From an uncultured Rhizobiaceae group bacterium (GTDB taxonomy: Bacteria > Pseudomonadota > Alphaproteobacteria > Rhizobiales > Rhizobiaceae): a DNA stretch of 64,000 bases. Location of the stretch: contig CALLUS010000005.1 of assembly GCA_938010435.1 (NCBI GenBank), forward strand, positions 399,994 to 463,993, read 5' to 3'. Position numbers and translations under genes: made by a program. Shown here in pieces: positions 17,764 through 26,968 of the stretch. The notes beneath the pieces are model-generated. The model was not told the DNA's origin. It saw only the letters and a program-made list of their open reading frames with translations, and searched no databases. Numbering within the stretch: position 1 is the first letter of the stretch; every line of letters begins with the position of its first letter.

Positions 17764-18435
17764 TCAATCGGAGCGATGCTGCGATGTTGCAAGGGCACCT
17801 CCCAGTGTAATCAGAATGCCGCCGCCTACTGCTTCGATCCATTCGATGACGCGCTCTTTCATTAGGCGTGCGGAAAGTGCGGACGCAAAGCCGTAGAAGA
17901 CAAGGATTGGAAGCTCCAAAAGAACTGAGACAATACCAAGAATGATGAGTTGAGCAGCTATGTTCCCATCCGGTGAAATAAATTGCGGGAGGATCGCAAC
18001 GAAGAACAAAATGTTCTTGGGGTTTGACGCTTGAAGAGTGCCCCCCTGCCAAAAGGACTTAATCGCAGTCTGTTTGACTTTTGGCGCAGCAGCTCTCGCG
18101 TCCGAGAGGTCTAGACCATCACCACCGGATCGTTTCTGCCAGTAGTGTTTTATCAGTGGTGCCAGCATTCCAACGCCCAGATATACAAGATAGGCCGCTC
18201 CTACCCATTTGATAATTGTGAAGAGCGTGGCGCTGGCAACGATCAAAGCGCCAATTCCAAGTGCAGACAGGGTGAAAAATATGGCGTTTGTAGACAGAAT
18301 TCCTAGTGTCGCCACGAACCCGATGTGAAATCCCTGCCGCATAGATAAGCCGATCACGAGCAACACTGCTGGACCCGGCGTGAGCGAAAGTAGGAATTCT
18401 GTCAGCGCAAATAGAGCAAGTGTGCTGATATCCAT
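17764..18435 (-). CDS. LysE family amino-acid/metabolite exporter
   Basis: Inner-membrane exporter of the LysE/RhtB family, about six transmembrane helices, 223 aa. The signature near the first helix, FLLSLTPGPAVLLVIGLSMRQG, and the ASNPKNILFF segment are typical. GGAG lies 6 nt before the ATG at 18435. Substrate not predictable. Confidence 0.9.
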   Translation of the reverse strand: MDISTLALFALTEFLLSLTPGPAVLLVIGLSMRQGFHIGFVATLGILSTNAIFFTLSALGIGALIVASATLFTIIKWVGAAYLVYLGVGMLAPLIKHYWQKRSGGDGLDLSDARAAAPKVKQTAIKSFWQGGTLQASNPKNILFFVAILPQFISPDGNIAAQLIILGIVSVLLELPILVFYGFASALSARLMKERVIEWIEAVGGGILITLGGALATSQHRSD

Positions 18436-18788
18436 TAGAGTCTCCAGTCGGAATTTTGAGGCACTTTCTTCCAATTTTGGAGAACTGACCAGATTAAAAA
18501 TTTTGAAGTTGATGTTTTCAACAGCCGACATTCACATAAGCAATACTGACGGTAGCTTTGTCCAGATGCTGTATGAAAACTCTGACTGAGGGTTTTCCGG
18601 GAGAAGCTGATTTTAATAAGCCGCCTCAGAAAAATACTGTTCTCCGGAACGTGCCGAACCCACTTATTCATAGAAAACCATTCTAATGGAACGACTAAAT
18701 TTCGTGTTTTCGCACAGCCCTACCACACACCGGACCTCGCCTTTCAAATCAATTGCACCTTGATACAGCCTGTGACAACTTTACCCAA
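18436..18788. other. intergenic region between LysE and MFS genes
   Basis: Divergent promoter region of about 350 bp. Short open frames cross it on both strands, but none has an SD or a recognisable product. No clear operator seen. Confidence 0.4.
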
Positions 18789-20003
18789 ATGATCCGCACA
18801 TCCAGCCGTAACATCACATTATATCCGTGGTTCCGTTTTGTTCACGGACTGGTCTTCTGGCAGTCCGTTTGGTTTCTATACATTCAGGCCAATCTCTCCG
18901 CAGCTGAAGCTATCCTTCTTTATGCGATCTACGACATCACCACCACAATCGTTGAAGTGCCGTCTGGTTATATGTCCGACCGGATTGGGCGGCGCAGAAC
19001 TTTAATTATCGCAGCTGTAGCCGGCGTCCTAGCCGCATCATTTCAGGCTTACGGTGGTAGTTTTGCCATCTTTGTCGCGGGCAACATTTGCCTTGGTGTC
19101 TCTGCAGCCTTCCTTTCCGGCACTGATAGTTCTCTGCTTTACGAAAGCTTAGCTGAAACGGGTCGTGAAGCGGAGGTGGAACGGGCTGAACTTGTCTCAT
19201 GGCGCTTTAGTTTTGTAGCACTTGCTTTATCGGCCGTTATGGGTGGTTGGCTTTGGCGGTTCGATCCCACACTGCCCTACATAACCACGGCACTGGCTTT
19301 TGTTGCGGGGTTGATCATTGCGCTGACGTTCACTGAGCCGAAAGTCGAACGAAGAGTTACGAATCCCGACATTCCTAAATTTCAATCACTGTGTCAGGCA
19401 TTTTCAAAACCGGTACTCATCTGGCTCTTGGCGCTTAGTATGTTGATGTACTTGTTCAGTCACGTCCCATTTGTGTTTGGTCAACCTTTCATTTTGGAAG
19501 CCTTGGCGCGGAATGGGCTTGCAGGCGATGCGCCTCTGATTAGCGGAATTATCACAGCTTTGATGATGATGTTGTCTGTACTTGTCTCGCTCTTAGCGCT
19601 GCAGTTGCGTCAGCGAATTGGGCTGGCCGCAATTCTGCTCTTAGCATTTGGCATTCAAATCGGATTGATCGGAGTTTTGACTTTATCCAACGCCACAGCC
19701 GTCATCGCGCTTTTGGTGTTTCGCATGGTTCCAAACTCCCTTTCTCAACCGTTTATACTAGCGCGCATACAGCCGCTTTTAGCCAGCGACAGTCGCGCGA
19801 CTTACCTATCGATACAAAGTCTCGGGGGCCGCCTTGTCTTCGCCACCACACTGTGGATTTCTGCCAACGCCACGACAAATGTGGCGCAAATGCCATACAC
19901 GGATATTCAAACAATTCTTGGGTGGTATTCGACAGCCGGGTTTCTATGTCTCTCGGCTTTAGCCATTTTCGCACGCAGATCGAAGGTCAATTATACGGAG
20001 TAA
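18789..20003 (+). CDS. major facilitator superfamily transporter
   Basis: Twelve-helix inner-membrane transporter, about 404 aa. The MFS loop 2-3 motif appears as GYMSDRIGRRRTL. The ATG at 18789 is preferred to an in-frame TTG 36 nt upstream; neither has a clear SD. Substrate unknown, drug or metabolite efflux being the usual role of this type. Confidence 0.85.
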   Translation: MIRTSSRNITLYPWFRFVHGLVFWQSVWFLYIQANLSAAEAILLYAIYDITTTIVEVPSGYMSDRIGRRRTLIIAAVAGVLAASFQAYGGSFAIFVAGNICLGVSAAFLSGTDSSLLYESLAETGREAEVERAELVSWRFSFVALALSAVMGGWLWRFDPTLPYITTALAFVAGLIIALTFTEPKVERRVTNPDIPKFQSLCQAFSKPVLIWLLALSMLMYLFSHVPFVFGQPFILEALARNGLAGDAPLISGIITALMMMLSVLVSLLALQLRQRIGLAAILLLAFGIQIGLIGVLTLSNATAVIALLVFRMVPNSLSQPFILARIQPLLASDSRATYLSIQSLGGRLVFATTLWISANATTNVAQMPYTDIQTILGWYSTAGFLCLSALAIFARRSKVNYTE

Positions 20004-20095
20004 GACGAATGAGTGAATGTATGGACCATTATCCGGCAGCGCCGCTATGCAGGTAGCTAATTCGTCCCCATTACAGCTCTTAACGCTTTTCCAAC

Positions 20096-21019
20096 CTACC
20101 CACCCAATACATCATCCAAAAATGAGATCGCAGCTTGAGCAAATACGTCATTTTTGTCACCTGCCACCATGTGGCCTGCTTCGTTGATATCTTGAAATTT
20201 GGCGTGGGGCACCATTTCTAAGAATTCGTCCACGGCCTCTTTGCTGACGAGTTCTGACTTTGCCCCGCGCACAAGCAATGTGGGGACATTGATTTTACGC
20301 ACGGCATCCATCAACTCTTCCACACGGTCTTTGCGGCCTGAACTAATGTTGTTTTCCCCATCAATAAACCGCGGGTCCCAGTGCCAATACCAGCGGCCAT
20401 CTTCACGCTGGCGCAGATTTTTACTCAAACCGTTCAACGATTTTGGACGGCTTCGGTTTGGTAAATACATAGCGATTACGTCAGCTGCAGCTTCCACGCT
20501 TTCAAACCCGTCACGCATATTAGCGGCCATGAAACCGAGTATTTTATCCACACCGCTTGAAGTCATACGCGGCGTGATGTCTACAAACACCAAAGCTGAA
20601 AACAATGGAAAGCCCCAGCCGTAAACATCGCCTTGCTCCTGTGCCAACATGCCGGATATTCCGCCCATGGATGCGCCAATAAGTGCCGGACCTTGCTTGC
20701 CATTGCCCCAAAGTTCCACTGTTTGATCGCATAAATGAACCAAATCCGCACGGTAGTGTTCAAATGAATAATTCCCGCTCTCCATCCATTCGCTTTCCCC
20801 ATGTCCACGCGCATCAACGGCGACGGCCACCCTGCCCCGTTCCGCAATTTGTTTTGCCGTTGCGGCCCACGAATAACGGGTTTGCCCTCCGCCATGCATA
20901 AGCAAAACAGGTGTTTGACCAATGTTGTTCTCTTTTGGCACATAGGCCGTTGCGGCAAGACGATTACCCTCCGCACCCACAAAGTTCATATCGGTTTCGT
21001 TGATCAAAGAAGCGTTCAA
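20096..21019 (-). CDS. alpha/beta-fold hydrolase
   Basis: 307-aa alpha/beta hydrolase. Oxyanion-region LLMHGGGQTRYSW, nucleophile elbow GASMGG and catalytic His in EAGHMVAGDKN are present. It starts at TTG with AGGA 8 nt upstream, 3 nt after the stop of the preceding hydrolase, so the two genes form an operon. It resembles epoxide hydrolase or carboxylesterase types; substrate unknown. Confidence 0.88.
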   Translation of the reverse strand: MNASLINETDMNFVGAEGNRLAATAYVPKENNIGQTPVLLMHGGGQTRYSWAATAKQIAERGRVAVAVDARGHGESEWMESGNYSFEHYRADLVHLCDQTVELWGNGKQGPALIGASMGGISGMLAQEQGDVYGWGFPLFSALVFVDITPRMTSSGVDKILGFMAANMRDGFESVEAAADVIAMYLPNRSRPKSLNGLSKNLRQREDGRWYWHWDPRFIDGENNISSGRKDRVEELMDAVRKINVPTLLVRGAKSELVSKEAVDEFLEMVPHAKFQDINEAGHMVAGDKNDVFAQAAISFLDDVLGG

Positions 21020-21022
21020 AAT

Positions 21023-21793
21023 CTATTTCCTTAAAAATTCCAAAACCCGCGCTTTAAACACAGGGGCACCAGTGGCTTTCATGTGATCGAGACCCGGCAT
21101 GGCAAAAGCTTCTGCATTAGGTATCATAGCAGCCAACTTTTCAGCCGAGCCGCCCACATCATCATCGGTTCCAACGGCCACAAGAACCGGCGTGTGAATA
21201 GCTGCCACGATTTCAGGTGTGATTTTGTGCTGCGAAGGCCTGATGCAAGCGGCAAGCGCCAAACGGTCGCTCTTCGTCATATCGGCGAACTTGCGGAAAC
21301 TGGCAGCGCCCCTATCGGTAATGGTCGACGGATCATCCACCTCCAATCCTTCCGCAATGGTCTCATATCCGCCACGGCCTCCAAAAATGTGTTCACCCAT
21401 GCCACCGAACACGGCACGACGAACACGCTCAGGGTTTTGCCAAGCCAACCAAGCTGTAATACGCGCACCCATGGAATACCCTAAAACATCCACTTGTTTG
21501 AGACCCAAATAATCCAACAGCTGCAACGCATCTGCGACAAAGATATCAGGCCCATAATCATCAGGGCTGTAAAACTTCGAACTCTCGCCATGTCCGCGGT
21601 TGTCCAAGGCCACAACACGGTAACCATCGTCCATCAAAACCTTTGCCCAACCCGTCATCATCCAATTCACACGCGCTGTGGACGCAAACCCATGAATGAG
21701 TAGAATGGTTTTTTTCGTTGGCACTTCGGGACGAAGATCGAAAAAGGCGATGCGTGCGTTATTAAGATCGGCAAATTGTTGTGTGTCGGACAT
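21023..21793 (-). CDS. alpha/beta-fold hydrolase
   Basis: 256-aa alpha/beta hydrolase, first gene of a two-hydrolase operon. The motifs are LLIHGFAST, DNRGHGES, nucleophile elbow GYSMGA, an acid in VGTDDDVGG and His in GLDHMKA. It differs clearly in sequence from its downstream partner, so the pair is not a recent duplication. Substrate unknown. Confidence 0.88.
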   Translation of the reverse strand: MSDTQQFADLNNARIAFFDLRPEVPTKKTILLIHGFASTARVNWMMTGWAKVLMDDGYRVVALDNRGHGESSKFYSPDDYGPDIFVADALQLLDYLGLKQVDVLGYSMGARITAWLAWQNPERVRRAVFGGMGEHIFGGRGGYETIAEGLEVDDPSTITDRGAASFRKFADMTKSDRLALAACIRPSQHKITPEIVAAIHTPVLVAVGTDDDVGGSAEKLAAMIPNAEAFAMPGLDHMKATGAPVFKARVLEFLRK

Positions 21794-21952
21794 AGAAGCT
21801 GTTGTTCGTTTCGATCACCCTTTTGTTCATGGAAAAAGCGCCCGGCACAAGCGAAATATGAACCATCGTTTCACAAAGAGCAGCTTGCAAATTTTGAACA
21901 AGACGCTACACCCGAACACAGAAATTAGGCGCACTTCTCAAGGTTTCAGACC

Positions 21953-22198
21953 ATGGCAAAAGCAATCGTTCCACATTTTCACAACGACAACGGTGTGACG
22001 CAAATCGCCATTGGTGTAAAAGAGTTTATGTGCATCGGTGCAAATGTCCCTCAAGATCACCCGCATGTCTATTTGGACATGGGTGAAGACAACGAAATAG
22101 TCTGTCCTTATTGCTCAACATTGTTTTCATACGATAGCAAACTTGGTGCCGCACAAACGGTTCCCGAAGATTGCCTCGTCGTCAGCGAAGCCAACTAA
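21953..22198 (+). CDS. zinc-finger (zf-CHCC) protein, NDUFS6-like
   Basis: 81-aa protein with a CHCC zinc site: Cys27, His36 or His38, and Cys51-x2-Cys54 in VCPYCSTLF. The family is homologous to the NDUFS6 accessory subunit of mitochondrial complex I and is widespread in alphaproteobacteria. It is probably a complex I assembly or accessory factor. Confidence 0.88.
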   Translation: MAKAIVPHFHNDNGVTQIAIGVKEFMCIGANVPQDHPHVYLDMGEDNEIVCPYCSTLFSYDSKLGAAQTVPEDCLVVSEAN

Positions 22199-22211
22199 AG
22201 CGCATCGCGCT

Positions 22212-22925
22212 CTAGTTCAGTTTTACGGACTTGAAATACTCCAGTGAGTGACGCAAGGAATGTGTTGTGGGTGTCCATTGACCGACTTCAATACCGATTT
22301 TTCGCAATCCAGAATTCACCCACTGATTGCATGGGTGAAAGATATTGAAATTCCCAACGCCCTCATAAAATACATCATTTTGGCCAATACTTGCTTGAGG
22401 TAAATATTGTGGCTTACCGCTCGAGCTTTGATCGAAGCTGCCATGTAAGAACTGAAGCAAGGCGGCCAATTGCTCTTTTGAAACCGCCAAACTGATGACA
22501 TCCGGTGCGGCAGTATCAATGTCTCCAAACGCAACCACACGCATCACCGATTGATCACCCGTTACAGCTTTTAGAACAGCACTCACCGTAATGTCGCTGT
22601 AACTGCCCGCTGTTGTATAAAATGCTTTAGAGCCCCACCCGAATGCCACGTTACGAAGATTGGGATGGTTCAGCGGCAGTTTTGTCTCGTTGAGAAAACC
22701 GAATTGCGCTTTGTCGACCAAAGTGGCTGGGATCACAAAATCCGCATGCAGCGTGCCCGTGATTAGATAGATTGTCTCTGTTTTTTCCGTGTTCGCGAGA
22801 TCGACCCATTCAGAGTGGATTAAAGAACTCATCCGCGCCGTCACAAAAGACGTACCTATATACCCCGTTACAACCAGAATCAAAAAGGCAACCAAGAGCG
22901 CTAAACCCTTGATTGCCTTCTTCAT
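22212..22925 (-). CDS. DUF2459/TIGR02117 family protein
   Basis: 237-aa protein with an N-terminal membrane anchor or signal (KGLALLVAFLILVVTGYIG) and a predicted periplasmic domain. Family features include HADFVIP, FGWGSKAFY and the C-terminal FHPCNQWVNSGLRKIGI followed by WTPTTHSL. The conserved His and Cys suggest a hydrolase-like fold, but function is unknown. Confidence 0.8.
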   Translation of the reverse strand: MKKAIKGLALLVAFLILVVTGYIGTSFVTARMSSLIHSEWVDLANTEKTETIYLITGTLHADFVIPATLVDKAQFGFLNETKLPLNHPNLRNVAFGWGSKAFYTTAGSYSDITVSAVLKAVTGDQSVMRVVAFGDIDTAAPDVISLAVSKEQLAALLQFLHGSFDQSSSGKPQYLPQASIGQNDVFYEGVGNFNIFHPCNQWVNSGLRKIGIEVGQWTPTTHSLRHSLEYFKSVKLN

Positions 22926-22946
22926 AACTTATTCCAAACCCGCAAT

Positions 22947-24293
22947 TTAGTGCATAATCTGGCTCAAGAATTCTTTGGTACGTTCGTGCTGCGGATTATC
23001 GAAGAATGCAACTGGTTCGTTTTCTTCAACAATCTGCCCGGCATCCATAAAGACAACGCGGTTCGCCACCTGGCGTGCAAATCCCATTTCGTGCGTTACG
23101 CAAATCATGGTCATGCCCTCTTCGGCGAGAGAAACCATTGTATCCAGAACTTCCTTGATCATTTCAGGGTCAAGTGCAGAAGTTGGCTCATCAAACAACA
23201 TGATGCGTGGGTTCATGCAGAGCGAACGGGCGATAGCCACGCGCTGTTGCTGGCCACCAGAAAGTTGCCCTGGAAATTTCAACGCCTGTTCAGGAATCTT
23301 CACACGCTCAAGATAGTGCATGGCGATTTCTTCGGCTTCTTTTTGAGGCATTTTGCGCACCCAGATTGGAGCCAATGTGCAGTTTTCCAAAATGGTCAGA
23401 TGCGGAAACAAGTTGAAATGCTGGAACACCATACCAACTTCGCGGCGTACTTCGTCGATCTTTTTGATGTCGCCTGTCAATTCGATGCCATCAACAACGA
23501 TCTGTCCACGCTGATGTTCTTCCAAACGGTTGATACACCGGATCATAGTCGATTTACCTGAACCAGAAGGACCAGCCACAACGATACGCTCACCTTCCAT
23601 CACTTTCAGGTTGATATCGCGCAAAACATGAAAGTCGCCATACCACTTGTTCATATTGTTGATTTCGATTGCCACTTTGGAATCGGAAACAGACATGCCT
23701 GAAGGCTTGCTCTCGGCTTGAGCAGGAACAGACGTTGTTGCAGCAACTGCTGCAACGCCCCCTGCTCCACCAGCCATCAAACCAGCGCTTGTCGCTGTCG
23801 AAGCAGAAGGTTTTTTCGCTTGGCTTGTCGAACGCTTTGCAGAAGGAACGGAGGTCTTAGCTGCAACTCTTGGCTTTGCCGCAGCCTTTGCAGTGCTTGC
23901 CTTCAGCTTGGCCGCTACTTTGGTTTTAGATGCCGCAGTTGCTGTCGTCTTAGTTCCAGCTTTCTTCGCTGTTGCCTTCTTGGCAGCAGGTTTAGAGGCC
24001 CTCGCCTTAACTGAACCATTGGGTGATGTTTTCGCCAATCGTTTGGCCTGTTTCACCCATTCGTCGCGTTCAATACGACCAGAAAAATTCAGGTGTTGAT
24101 TGACGTGATCAATCTCTGCCTTTTTCCAATCTGCAATCTGAGCGTATGTCCATACGCCCATTTTGTTGACCTTCTTTTCGAGTGCCGGCCCCACACCAGA
24201 AATGAATTTCAAATCATCCGGTTTAGAAGGTTTTGCCACCTTAGACGGGGCTTTGCCAGGTACGGTTTTAATTACTTTAGGTTTCGTTGCCAT
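22947..24293 (-). CDS. aapP: general L-amino acid ABC transporter ATPase AapP with N-terminal HhH and Lys/Ala-rich extension
   Basis: 448 aa, about 200 longer than ordinary AapP. Residues 26-87 form a helix-hairpin-helix domain ([15 protein letters not shown]...[16 protein letters not shown]) of the kind appended to alphaproteobacterial NuoE and ribosomal protein L21. Residues about 95-165 are a Lys/Ala-rich, histone H1-like tract, then a Gly/Ala linker. From residue 207 it is a standard polar amino-acid ATPase: Walker [10 protein letters not shown] (241-249), LSGGQ (344-348), Walker B LFDEP. The frame is continuous. The ATG at 24293 lies 6 nt after the aapM stop, with AGGAG overlapping that stop. 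An internal ATG (23696) could make plain AapP but has no clear SD. Confidence 0.93.
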   Translation of the reverse strand: MATKPKVIKTVPGKAPSKVAKPSKPDDLKFISGVGPALEKKVNKMGVWTYAQIADWKKAEIDHVNQHLNFSGRIERDEWVKQAKRLAKTSPNGSVKARASKPAAKKATAKKAGTKTTATAASKTKVAAKLKASTAKAAAKPRVAAKTSVPSAKRSTSQAKKPSASTATSAGLMAGGAGGVAAVAATTSVPAQAESKPSGMSVSDSKVAIEINNMNKWYGDFHVLRDINLKVMEGERIVVAGPSGSGKSTMIRCINRLEEHQRGQIVVDGIELTGDIKKIDEVRREVGMVFQHFNLFPHLTILENCTLAPIWVRKMPQKEAEEIAMHYLERVKIPEQALKFPGQLSGGQQQRVAIARSLCMNPRIMLFDEPTSALDPEMIKEVLDTMVSLAEEGMTMICVTHEMGFARQVANRVVFMDAGQIVEENEPVAFFDNPQHERTKEFLSQIMH

Positions 24294-24299
24294 TGGGGA

Positions 24300-25604
24300 T
24301 TAGCTCCTGTGGCCAGTGTCGAGCTTACGCTCGAAATACATGGAATAGCGGGACATGGTGAAGCAGAATATGAAGAACACGAGACCGATGAAAATCGGAA
24401 GTTCCCAAATAATGCCGTTCCACTCCGAAGTTGAACGAATAGGCTGCATAATGCCAACGGGGTCAAGAATACCCACGATGGAAACCAGAACGGTGTCTTT
24501 AAACAACCCAATAAAGGTGTTCACAATACCCGGGATGGATATCTTCAACGCCTGCGGCAAGATGATAAGACGCGTTGCCTGCCAATAGTTCAGGCCCAAA
24601 GCATCAGCTGCTTCGTACTGCCCTCTTGGTAAAGCGGCCAAACCACCGCGTACCACCTCTGCCATATAAGCAGCGGCAAACAGCGTCACCATGATGATAA
24701 CGCGCAGGATCAGGTCGAACGTCGTTCCTGGTGGCAAGAAGTAGTTCAACAGTGTCGAGGCCACGAACAACAGGGTGATCAATGGAACGCCACGAATGAA
24801 TTCGATGAACCCGACGCAGAGCATTTTAACCACTGGCATGTTGTCGGATTTACGCCCTAAGGCTAGAACGATGCCCAATGGCAATGAAGCCACAATGCCT
24901 GTGACCCCGATCACAAAAGTGATCAGGAAACCACCAAACTTGGCAGATTCCACAAACTCAAGACCAATCGGCATGGCAGATGCCAACGCGCCTGAAATGC
25001 TGTCATGGAGAAAAATGTAGTACATCAAGCAAAAGGCAATAGCAGCAAGAAGGCCAAGTGTTGAGTTCAGTGGTTTGCTCACCAACGAGAACACAAAAAC
25101 AGCTGCAGTAACCATCGCCAAAATAAGCAATGGCCCCCAAATAGCCCCTCCCCAAAGCAGGAAGTAAGCAAGAAGCGGGAACACACCAGTGAACCAAAGC
25201 AATTTACGCGGCAGGTTGTCATGAAGCAATGGAGCGAACGCCACGAACATCAAGAGGAATGCGAGGATTGGTCGCCAATAAAGTTCCGGCGGGTAAAACC
25301 CGAATATCAGTTGATTAAACCGCGAGGTCACCACAGCAAAGCATGCGCCAGTATCAATCTCACGACAATTGCGAATGCTGTCCGCAAAGAATACAGCGTC
25401 GGTCAGCATCCAAGGAATGAGTTTGTATAGAATTGCAATCACCAAAATGGCGAACAGGACAGTCAAAACTGTATCGCGAACACTCGCAAACAAATTTTGG
25501 CGCATCCAAGCAACCGGCCCGGTTGTGTTAACCGGTGCCGGTAATTCTGGAAGGTCCTTGGTGGAAACATACAGTAGCGAGTTTTTGGATTGTGTATCAG
25601 ACAT
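24300..25604 (-). CDS. aapM: general L-amino acid ABC transporter permease AapM
   Basis: Inner-membrane permease of the polar amino-acid family, 434 aa. The C-terminal half carries the ATPase-contact loop (QYEAADALGLNYWQATRLIILPQALK). The long N-terminal half with extra membrane segments is typical of AapM. GGAG lies 9 nt before the ATG. It is 3 nt from aapQ and 6 nt from aapP. Confidence 0.95.
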   Translation of the reverse strand: MSDTQSKNSLLYVSTKDLPELPAPVNTTGPVAWMRQNLFASVRDTVLTVLFAILVIAILYKLIPWMLTDAVFFADSIRNCREIDTGACFAVVTSRFNQLIFGFYPPELYWRPILAFLLMFVAFAPLLHDNLPRKLLWFTGVFPLLAYFLLWGGAIWGPLLILAMVTAAVFVFSLVSKPLNSTLGLLAAIAFCLMYYIFLHDSISGALASAMPIGLEFVESAKFGGFLITFVIGVTGIVASLPLGIVLALGRKSDNMPVVKMLCVGFIEFIRGVPLITLLFVASTLLNYFLPPGTTFDLILRVIIMVTLFAAAYMAEVVRGGLAALPRGQYEAADALGLNYWQATRLIILPQALKISIPGIVNTFIGLFKDTVLVSIVGILDPVGIMQPIRSTSEWNGIIWELPIFIGLVFFIFCFTMSRYSMYFERKLDTGHRS

Positions 25605-25607
25605 CGA

Positions 25608-26810
25608 TCAACGCTCCTTAATCGCAACAGAGTTGTTGTAAACATTCATCACACCCGAAATCAGCAATGAAACGATCAGATAAAAACCCATAACAAGCAG
25701 AAGACTTTCCATCTCACGGCCTGTCTGGTTCAGCGTGATACCGCCCAACGTGCCTGTGATGTCCATGTAACCAACCGCAATCGCCAAAGACGAGTTTTTG
25801 GTGAGATTGAGGTATTGAGAAATCAAAGGCGGAATAATGATGCGCAATGCTTGCGGTAAAATCACAAGGTTCATCGTACGGTTCGGTGGCAAACCAAGCG
25901 AGTAAGCGGCTTCAGTTTGCCCTTTACTGATCGCTTGAATACCAGAACGCACATTCTCAGCAATAAATGCTGCTGTGTAGAGTGACAGAGCAATCCACAA
26001 AGCCATGAAACTGTTACGAACAAACCCACCACCTTGGAAGTTGAAACCCTTCAATTCCGGCAACGACAATCCGATTGGACGACCGAGAATGAAATAGAAA
26101 AATAAAACCGGCAATATGATAATTGCCAAACGGATCCAAAAGACTGGAAGAATCTCGCCAGTAGCAGCCTGTTTCGCACGTGCCCAACGGCCAAAGAACC
26201 AAGCCCCAACAAGTGAAAGTAAGAAGATAATTGCCAATACACCACTACCGCTTTCCCAAATAGGCGCAGGAACATAAAAGCCACGGTTTGTTGGTACGAA
26301 ACCACCGCCGAGCAAAACAGGCGCTTGCCTTGGGGCAGGAAGCATTGCAGAGAACGCCGTGCTCGCCAACAAGATCCAAAGAAGAACCGGCACATTGCGA
26401 AACCCTTCAATGTAAATCGTCATTAAACGGGAGACGAGCCAGTTTTTGGAAAGGCGCATAACGCCAATCGCAACACCAAGAATAGTGGCCGCGATACAGC
26501 CTAAAAACGCAAGAACCAGTGTATTGAGAATACCGACAACAGCTGCTTTCCAGTGAGGAGAACGTGATGTGTACTCAATCAAACGCTGATTGATATCATA
26601 GGACGCAGGTTCCCAAAGGAACGCAAAGGAAAACTCTTTTCCAAGGTCTCTAAAATTCTGAACCACGTTGCTGACGAGCCAGCCAACAGCTAACATGAAC
26701 AACGCAATGGTGATAATTTGAAGTGTGTAAGAACGATAGCGTTTATCGTAGATCAGCATGCTCAGCCGGAACGGCTCCACATCGTCTGAAAAATCGCTTG
26801 CAACGGTCAT
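25608..26810 (-). CDS. aapQ: general L-amino acid ABC transporter permease AapQ
   Basis: Inner-membrane permease (400 aa) pairing with AapM. The EAA-type loop reads GQTEAAYSLGLPPNRTMNLVILPQALR. It follows aapJ after about 160 bp that contain a hairpin; lower expression than the binding protein is expected. The SD is weak. Confidence 0.95.
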   Translation of the reverse strand: MTVASDFSDDVEPFRLSMLIYDKRYRSYTLQIITIALFMLAVGWLVSNVVQNFRDLGKEFSFAFLWEPASYDINQRLIEYTSRSPHWKAAVVGILNTLVLAFLGCIAATILGVAIGVMRLSKNWLVSRLMTIYIEGFRNVPVLLWILLASTAFSAMLPAPRQAPVLLGGGFVPTNRGFYVPAPIWESGSGVLAIIFLLSLVGAWFFGRWARAKQAATGEILPVFWIRLAIIILPVLFFYFILGRPIGLSLPELKGFNFQGGGFVRNSFMALWIALSLYTAAFIAENVRSGIQAISKGQTEAAYSLGLPPNRTMNLVILPQALRIIIPPLISQYLNLTKNSSLAIAVGYMDITGTLGGITLNQTGREMESLLLVMGFYLIVSLLISGVMNVYNNSVAIKER

Positions 26811-26930
26811 GTGAGGCCCATCTGGTGGAATGCTCTAAAATACGTTCAGGCCAGCCGTGGATACAATATTAAAAATCCACTGTTCCCCGCCTTGCCCATC
26901 CTGATTTTCATCAGGTCGTGAATAGAAAAA

Positions 26931-26957
26931 GGCGGCACCTGTATCAGATGCCGCCTT
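26931..26957 (-). terminator. hairpin between aapJ and aapQ
   Basis: AAGGCGGCA and TGCCGCCTT form a perfect stem; on the minus strand it is followed by a T run. It lies just after the aapJ stop and probably ends or stabilises most aapJ message, giving excess binding protein over permease. Confidence 0.8.
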
Positions 26958-26968
26958 TTCAATTCTAA

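Noticed and set aside
18436..18788. Transposase remnant between LysE and MFS genes
   Set aside because: Short frames are present but no inverted repeats or transposase motifs could be identified.
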